DNA of 64,000 nt from Coptis chinensis. Taxonomy: Eukaryota; Streptophyta; Magnoliopsida; Ranunculales; Ranunculaceae. The stretch is taken from assembly GCA_015680905.1 (NCBI GenBank), contig CM027382.1, forward strand, positions 19,565,501 to 19,629,500, written 5' to 3'. Below the pieces are notes generated by a model. It made no database searches and was not told where the DNA came from. It saw only the letters and a list, made by a program, of their open reading frames with translations. The position numbers and the translations under genes were made by a program. Of the stretch, positions 58,087-64,000 are shown in pieces (position 1 is the first letter of the stretch; each line of letters opens with the position of its first letter).

Positions 58087-59136
58087 TGGAGGAGAACAAC
58101 ACAAGGCTTGATAATGGTATAGTTCTTATTGTTTATTGATTTGTTTTGAGATTTGTTTTATTTGTAGCTACTACTACGGTTAAGTTGGGTTGTTTTTATG
58201 TGGTAGTGTATTGATTTTATAAGGTATGTTGTTTTAAGGTTGGGTAAAGGGTTCCATGCTTATGTTTACCGTTTTCATGTTGATTTTATTGTTATACGGT
58301 ATTTATATAAGTGCAGTCATAAATGTAGAAGAATAAATAATAAATGTGAGAACTTTATTGGTATCTTATTAAAAGCACATATTTTTATAGTACTGACTTT
58401 GCATTTTTGCAGGTTCCTCATTTGATATGCTTATTTGTTATGATGGGGAGATGAAAGCCGACAAGCATATATAGTGTAATGAAGTATATAGATGGCGAGG
58501 TGAAACTGAGAGTGTTTGATGTGGATGGTTCCTTCGAAAGATTCATGTGTCTTGTGGAAAGTGTGTCCTCGCGCAAGAGATTCATGTGTTTGATGAACAA
58601 GTCCCTTTGTAGAATCAATGAAGAAACCGATTACGTGAACATGATTAAGAAGCAGAAGAAGACTCCAAACAAAGCAATGAGAGTTTGGGTTCTCAATGAA
58701 GCAACCGTTATCACACCAAATGGTCTGGGAGCATGAGAAAGTAGAAGATCAAGTGGTGTGCCTAGTGTGATGAATAAAAAAAGTCTGTACTGAATTGTTT
58801 AAATAAGAAGTGGCAAGAAGGACTTCTCCTGGATCAAGTGGTATGAAGAATAAACAAGTTCGTAATGAGCTGTTTAAAGAAGAAGTGCCAAGAACTGCTT
58901 CTCCTCGATCAAGTGGTGTACAAGCTAGTATAAAGAATAAACAAGATGTGCCAAGAACTGCTTCTCCTCAATCAAGAGGTGGACAACCTACTATGAAGAA
59001 TCAAGTATGTACTAAGTTGTTTAATATAGAAATTGGAGGAACTGCTTCTCCTGGAAAACAATCTATTTTGAAAGAAAATGTGCTAGCTCAACAGAAACGT
59101 TCATTTGACCTTATAGACGAACCAATAGGTAAATGA
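58087..59136 (+). pseudogene. Probable Mutator (MURA)-like transposase N-terminal remnant
   Basis: A short first exon MEENNTRLDNG (58087) has a GTATAG donor and joins in phase, through a TTTGCAG acceptor near 58.41 kb, to SSFDMLICYDGEMKADKHI. A TAG then intervenes. A neighbouring frame continues MKYIDGEVKLRVFDVDGSFE and RFMCLVESVSS, the pattern of the N-terminal region of plant Mutator-like transposases. At 58810-59136 a Ser/Thr/Pro stretch with repeated motifs (RTASPRSSG, RTASPQSRG) follows. No catalytic core is seen. It could instead be the 5' part of the Athila-like ORF region downstream. Confidence 0.35.
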
Positions 59137-59942
59137 GAAACTTGATTTACGTTATAGTTATTTAATTACTTCCAATACATGCTTTTGTTACTGACAGTTA
59201 TGAATGTTTTGTTTACTAGACAGTCTGCTTGAACAACCGTTAACTGAGACTCGTCAACTGAAAGATGTAGAGATTCATGAGGTCGATGAAAGGGTCCCAC
59301 ACAGCTTTTCAAATTTCCAAAAGATCATGGGAGGTGAGGGTTGGCCAGCATTATGTACGAGTGTAAAAGAATAAGTTACTGATATTGCTTATCCAGTTAC
59401 TAACTATTTCATCATTATCGTTTTAGATTTATTCCACAAGGGAAGCTCAATTGAACTTGGTTCTTCAGGGAGAAAAGAAGCAATCATACCGCCATTAACC
59501 AATATTGAAGGTGTGCGGTTTTTGTCTTTCAAGGGGTAATATAGTATTGTTGCTGATAGTCAATGCACTAATAGTTGACTTATTATAGAGGAATTGAATG
59601 CGGGTGATGATCCGCCTGGCGTTGCAGATGATGATTAATTAGACTATGATGACTTTGATTCCCAAAACCAGTATGGAGATACAGCTGACATTCCTGAAGA
59701 ATACGTAATTGTCAGTCCCCGGAGTAATGAGGAGTTTGAGGATGAATTTCAAATTGAAAATGATGATGAAGTTCAAATAGTAAATGACGGAGTAGTTGAA
59801 GAAGGTGGTTCGGCAGAAATTGTGGTAGTTGATGATGATGATGGTGATCCAATTCAAGTATTGCATGGAGATGATGTTAATTGTTGGTTGACTCCAAACC
59901 GTAGTTAGGAGTATATATGGGGGGGACACACTTATAACAGCA
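59137..59942 (+). other. Acidic coding-like remnant
   Basis: In one frame, after a stop at 59.64 kb, the sequence reads IPEEYVIVSPRSNEEFEDEF and EIVVVDDDDGDPIQVLHGDD. It is strongly acidic, without a recognised domain. It may link the upstream remnant and the Athila-like ORF. Confidence 0.3.
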
Positions 59943-61037
59943 GTGAACGATGGTGAAGGGGAAAGTGAGATTGATTTTGAAATGGAGGGAATGGTTGATG
60001 TTGTGCTGTTTGGTGCTAAAGATTTGAATTGTGAAGACCTACGTCAAGGATATGATCCTCTTCTATATCATTCGGAAGCTACTTATTCCAGAGAATTGGT
60101 TTTGATGTTCTACCAATTTAGCGGACATGACCATGGTAAATTCTATTTCCATGCCCATAGACAATGATTTGAATTGACTAGGGAAATCATCTCCGACGTA
60201 CTTCAAATTCCAATGAATTATCCGGAGTTTAATATTCAAGAGTCATCATTTGATACCGTCAAACAAATACTAAAGGTCACTGTATCTCGTGGCGAAATCG
60301 GAAACAGAAATCACGTTGTTCTTCAACGCTCTTTGAAACATAATCAACGAACCGTGCTCCACTGGTTATGACACAATGTGGCAGATACATCACAAATATT
60401 TGAAGTGACAAAACCTCAACTCCACCTACTTTGGATTATGCATAATCAAAGGGATGACTTTTGCATAATCCAATATCTCTGGAACTCGATCACCAGGCCT
60501 TAAAAATGGTTAGCACCTCTGCCTACTTTAGTCACGAAAATTATATTGCTTTGGGGTTATCCGGTTGTTTATCTAGAAATACCTTTTCAAATAACTGGCC
60601 TTACTGTAATTCACACAGAGTGCGCCGCTGGTTTTTGGACTCCAGATACTCTGACAGATGAACAAGAAGACCAAAGTTCATACTCTGAACATTTCTTTGA
60701 TGAAAATGTCATGCATAACATTTTTAATCCTATGAAAGGCATTTATTTTCTTCACCAAGGCATGTGGGAACTGCACACACGCCAGGAAATCATCATCAAA
60801 AGTCTTCTGGAATTCCAAGAACGTCAAGCAATGTACAACATTAAACAAGAGAAAATCTTAGAAAATCACACTCTCCTAATTGAGAATCAAACTACGCTCT
60901 CTGCCAACCAGGGGGACATTCAGCTTCATCTCAGCCAACAAATTGATGAACTCAACAGTCTTGTAAATGATCTGCTTCCACTTAACCATCCTTGTCGTCA
61001 ACAAAGCCATGGATTTGGTTCCACCTTTATAAATTAG
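59943..61037 (+). pseudogene. Athila ORF-1-like coding region, second element
   Basis: Plus-strand frames read YDPLLYHSEATYSRELVLMF, then after a stop FELTREIISDVLQIPMNYPE, NRNHVVLQRSLKHNQRTVLH, a stop near 60.37 kb, and from about 60.55 kb an open frame ending in a coiled Gln/Glu-rich tail (TRQEIIIKSLLEFQERQAMY, LHLSQQIDELNSLVNDLLPL; stop 61037). The order fits the ORF-1 protein of Athila elements. Function unproven. Several stops. Confidence 0.5.
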
Positions 61038-61429
61038 GTTTTTAGTTAACTTTATCTTTTAGTCCACCTCTTTTGCCTTGTTGGTGCTGTTATGTAGTGG
61101 TTACGGATAATGTGTCATTAGGTTGTAATAATTCTTGTTGTTATCAATAAACCATCATTTCCCGACAAATATTAAATTGTTGTTTTAAATTTGTTTGTAG
61201 GAAGGCATTATCTTCTTCCATACTCTTCCATCCATCGTAACAGACTTTATTCGACTTTATCAGCAGGCATGGAGAACATTTCGATTACCTTGCAGTGGAC
61301 CCTTATCGTTGTTTCATGCAAGACAACTATTTACTTTTGACTTCTCACCACACTGATTGATAGTCGGTCAGGATTCCCTATTATAAATCACATCTCTCTC
61401 TACTCCATCAAAGATCATCTTAATCAAGC

Positions 61430-62368
61430 ATGGAAACTCCGAAAATCATTCCTGAGCAATCCTTCCAGGCTATAATGGATTCCAATGCTTATGGCCTTCA
61501 CTTCCCTGACTACATCACCAACATCAGGTGGTCTTCCCTCGTTCTTCGACCTTACCATACTTATTCTCCAAGTTTGGCTACATACTTTTATGCTAATATG
61601 GAAGACACACCAGCATTCAACCGTACCATGCACAATAACTTCTTCTTAGACGGGTTCACAACCCAAGTTGGTGGCACACAACATATCTTTTATGAGCCAA
61701 TGTTTGCCCTAACTTTGGATCTGCCCTATCACGAGTCGACAACAACATTGCCATACATCAACCAGAACTCTACCCATTCCTTTTCATGGCCTGCTTTTCG
61801 TGCAACATACGGTGATGGTCTTGCAATTAAAGAAGAAGGAGTTGCACCTGGCAGATGGCCAGACATCACCATTCCCTTAGCAAGCATGACCATGAACGTG
61901 GGAAATGCGATGTTGTTTATCCTTCTAAATATCATGGGAGATTGATATTTTTCTACTGCCAATGATGCTACCTGTGTAGTATTCAATGCACTTGCTCAAG
62001 GTCATACATTCTTTAATATCATAAACTGTGTCATCTCCAATCTGAAAAGAGCACGCACTGTTTGGCATCAGTATCTACTTTTACCTATAACCGCTTGCCG
62101 AATTATGAGGACACATTTCTCACAGTTCTCGACTACTTTTCACAATTGGGTTAAAGTAGATTCTATATGCCCGGCGAATAGAATAATTTGTTCATTAAGG
62201 TTTCGGCAATGGTGTGCACGTCCTTCACAGTACATGAGGAACGTTCGTTGCTACCTGGACGACAAGGATGTGTTGGCATATTTGAACGAATCAGGGGAAC
62301 ACCAATGGAGCACCATTTGGCAAACCATTATCTTTTGGCGCGATGCTAAGGAAATGCATTTCACTTGA
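61430..62368 (+). pseudogene. Athila ORF-1/env-like second part, related to 5.5-6.06 kb
   Basis: The ATG at 61430 opens METPKIIPEQSFQAIMDSNA and continues FPDYITNIRWSSLVLRPYHT to MTMNVGNAMLFILLNIMGD, with a TGA near 61.94 kb. After it the same product continues with YLLLPITACRIM, NWVKVDSICPANRII and YLDDKDVLAYLNESGEHQWS to 62368. The blocks correspond to the minus-strand remnant at 5.5-6.06 kb, so both elements belong to one family. Confidence 0.55.
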
Positions 62369-64000
62369 GATGACGTGAGAATATCAGGACCTACTGGATG
62401 GTAAATTTGAAGAGGTCACTGTGTATATATATCTAACTGTATATAGTTGTGTTTAGTGTGTTATTGTTTTTCTTTGTTATTTATGTATAATACATTATGT
62501 TATATTAACTGTCTGCTACAGCGATCTAGCCCAAATTTTGCTCACGATTCTCAGGTTATTTCTTTCTTTATTTATTGATACTTCGAGGACTAAGCATCTT
62601 TTTGTTTGGGGGGTGTTTTAAACCTTCAGCAAAAATTAGGCAACTTATAGGTTGTATATAGTTTCTAGTTTCTTTTTAATAAATGTACTTAGTGACAAAA
62701 ATCTCGCATTAGCATTCGAATTAGGATTTGTTCTTAAGAAACTTAAGATAATACATACGCAATAGTTTTTATATCTTTTCATGAGTATTCATACACTGAG
62801 TATCATCGATTGTACATAGCAGTAAGTTTCTGGAACTTACGGTTAGTCTACTTAAATTATCAATCCTGTAAGAATCTTACCAAAAAGCCTCGATATGTGT
62901 GATATGTGAGTAATAACACAGAGGAGTAGTTTTTCCGAATAGAGAAAATCATGCGTCTACTTACTTGATCACCATCTGAACCCTAGGCAAGAATTTAGGC
63001 CGTCTTTGGATTGACATAGCCAAAAATTCACACCTGTTATAAATTTTACCGCTAATCACCTCACTGAACCTTTCATCAAACCTTTCACTTTTACCAAAAA
63101 TTCCTTACCCATCTATTAACCCCAAATAAAATAAACCTACCTAAATGATGAGCATGAGAAATATGATGAAATGTAGAAAAATAAAGAGAAAGACTTGTCC
63201 CATATCAATTACTTGCCTCAGGAAAGAAAAAGAAAAGAAAGTTAGAATTATTATTTTTCTTAAGCTTTTGAGAAAAATAAAATAAATAAATAAATAATAG
63301 AACTCCAAAAGCTTAAAAGCAAAGTATGGAAACTCATGTAGAAGCAGGAAAAGAAAACAAGGATTTCTCTAGTGTAAATATCTTGAAGACCTTATTCGCT
63401 CATTCTTGTCATTTTTTATTTTCCATTCCCATTTTCTTTTACACCACCACCTAAGCCCCCACAATACATAATAAATACCTCTAGCACAATTAGAAGTAGG
63501 ATAGTGTGATAATAAGTAGTATATGTGATTGATCTACCTCGGCTCCTCTGTTTGTCCTTGAGATGTGAGAAAATGTGTGCCACTGCATACTAGAGTTAGT
63601 GAAACCTGAGTGGAAAAATTAAGAGCGAATTTGTGTTTCGACACATACCTGTGAGAACCTATTTAAGGACGCTCTCCAAAGTATCCAGAAACGGCCCTGC
63701 TTGCACATTTCAATGTAAAGTTCATTGTATGCATGTTCATATATAAATGTTTTAATTATTGTATGCATATTAACTTGAGTTTCAAAGGAATTAATTCTCG
63801 TTCCCCGCTAAGGAGATATATAAATATATGAGATTAATTTAGGAAACAAGTTTTTGTTACTGAGTCGTTATAGTATAGATGAAGTTTGTGAGTATCTTCT
63901 CTGGAAAACTCTCACGAGGCTATAACTCGTCCACTAGGGAATTCCTAGTGGTTTAAGGTCTTGTTACATACAGTCAATGCAACCGCATTCTACGAAACGA
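62369..64000 (+). mobile_element. 3' untranslated tail of the second Athila-like element (continues beyond the window)
   Basis: No ORF. It shares scattered conserved blocks with the inverse of 3.6-5.2 kb, including the TTTGTTTGGGGGG motif (about 62603), the segment around 62980-63035 and the last 130 bp (63860-63990). By comparison with the first element, the 3' LTR should begin about 100 bp beyond the right edge. Confidence 0.6.

Overview
The window is nuclear DNA of a flowering plant, probably a eudicot. It is AT-rich, has spliced host genes of plant-specific families (plant mobile domain, PLS-type PPR, a TRP/TBP1-type telomere-repeat-binding protein, CIPK kinase) and is packed with plant transposon lineages. 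No intact host gene was found. Almost everything is mobile DNA or gene debris, much of it nested.

Layout. 1-1953 (-): degenerate plant-mobile-domain gene, cut by the left window edge. 2568-12000 (-): Athila-like Ty3/gypsy element with ~1,032-bp LTRs that are almost identical; it keeps gag and protease but no reverse transcriptase or integrase. 12.0-14.2 kb: spacer with two candidate exons of an unrecognised gene. 14211-19275 (-): Ty1/copia element 'copia A' (TSD GGTAC, iMet-type primer site). 19396-42840 (-): a PPR pseudogene split by a second copia element, 'copia B' (20070-42261). Copia B is itself split in its gag by a 16.4-kb CACTA (En/Spm) transposon (24511-40892, TSD AAA). 43116-56912 (-): Tat-lineage Ty3/gypsy element (TSD ATAGA) with two RNase H domains, a tandem duplication inside the RT, a minisatellite block, a duplicated antisense extra ORF on the + strand, and a ~0.9-kb hAT-like insertion. 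58.1-59.1 kb (+): probable Mutator-transposase N-terminal remnant. 59.9-64.0 kb (+): 3' part and long 3' untranslated tail of a second Athila-like element, related to the one at 2.6-12 kb but in the opposite orientation; its LTR lies beyond the window.

The most notable content is in the CACTA element. Besides its TNPD-like and TNPA-like transposase remnants, it carries two captured host gene fragments side by side and in the same orientation: most of a TRP/TBP1-type telomere-binding protein gene without its Myb domain, and the C-lobe plus part of the regulatory domain of a CIPK kinase. Introns are retained in both, and a preserved donor and acceptor could splice one to the other.

The nesting gives a relative order: PPR gene, then copia B, then CACTA. 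Many inactivating stops in the elements are TAG where the family usually has Gln. Differences between paired LTRs cluster at CAG/CTG and CCGG sites. Both fit CHG cytosine methylation, acting either as a mutation source or as a source of sequencing error.
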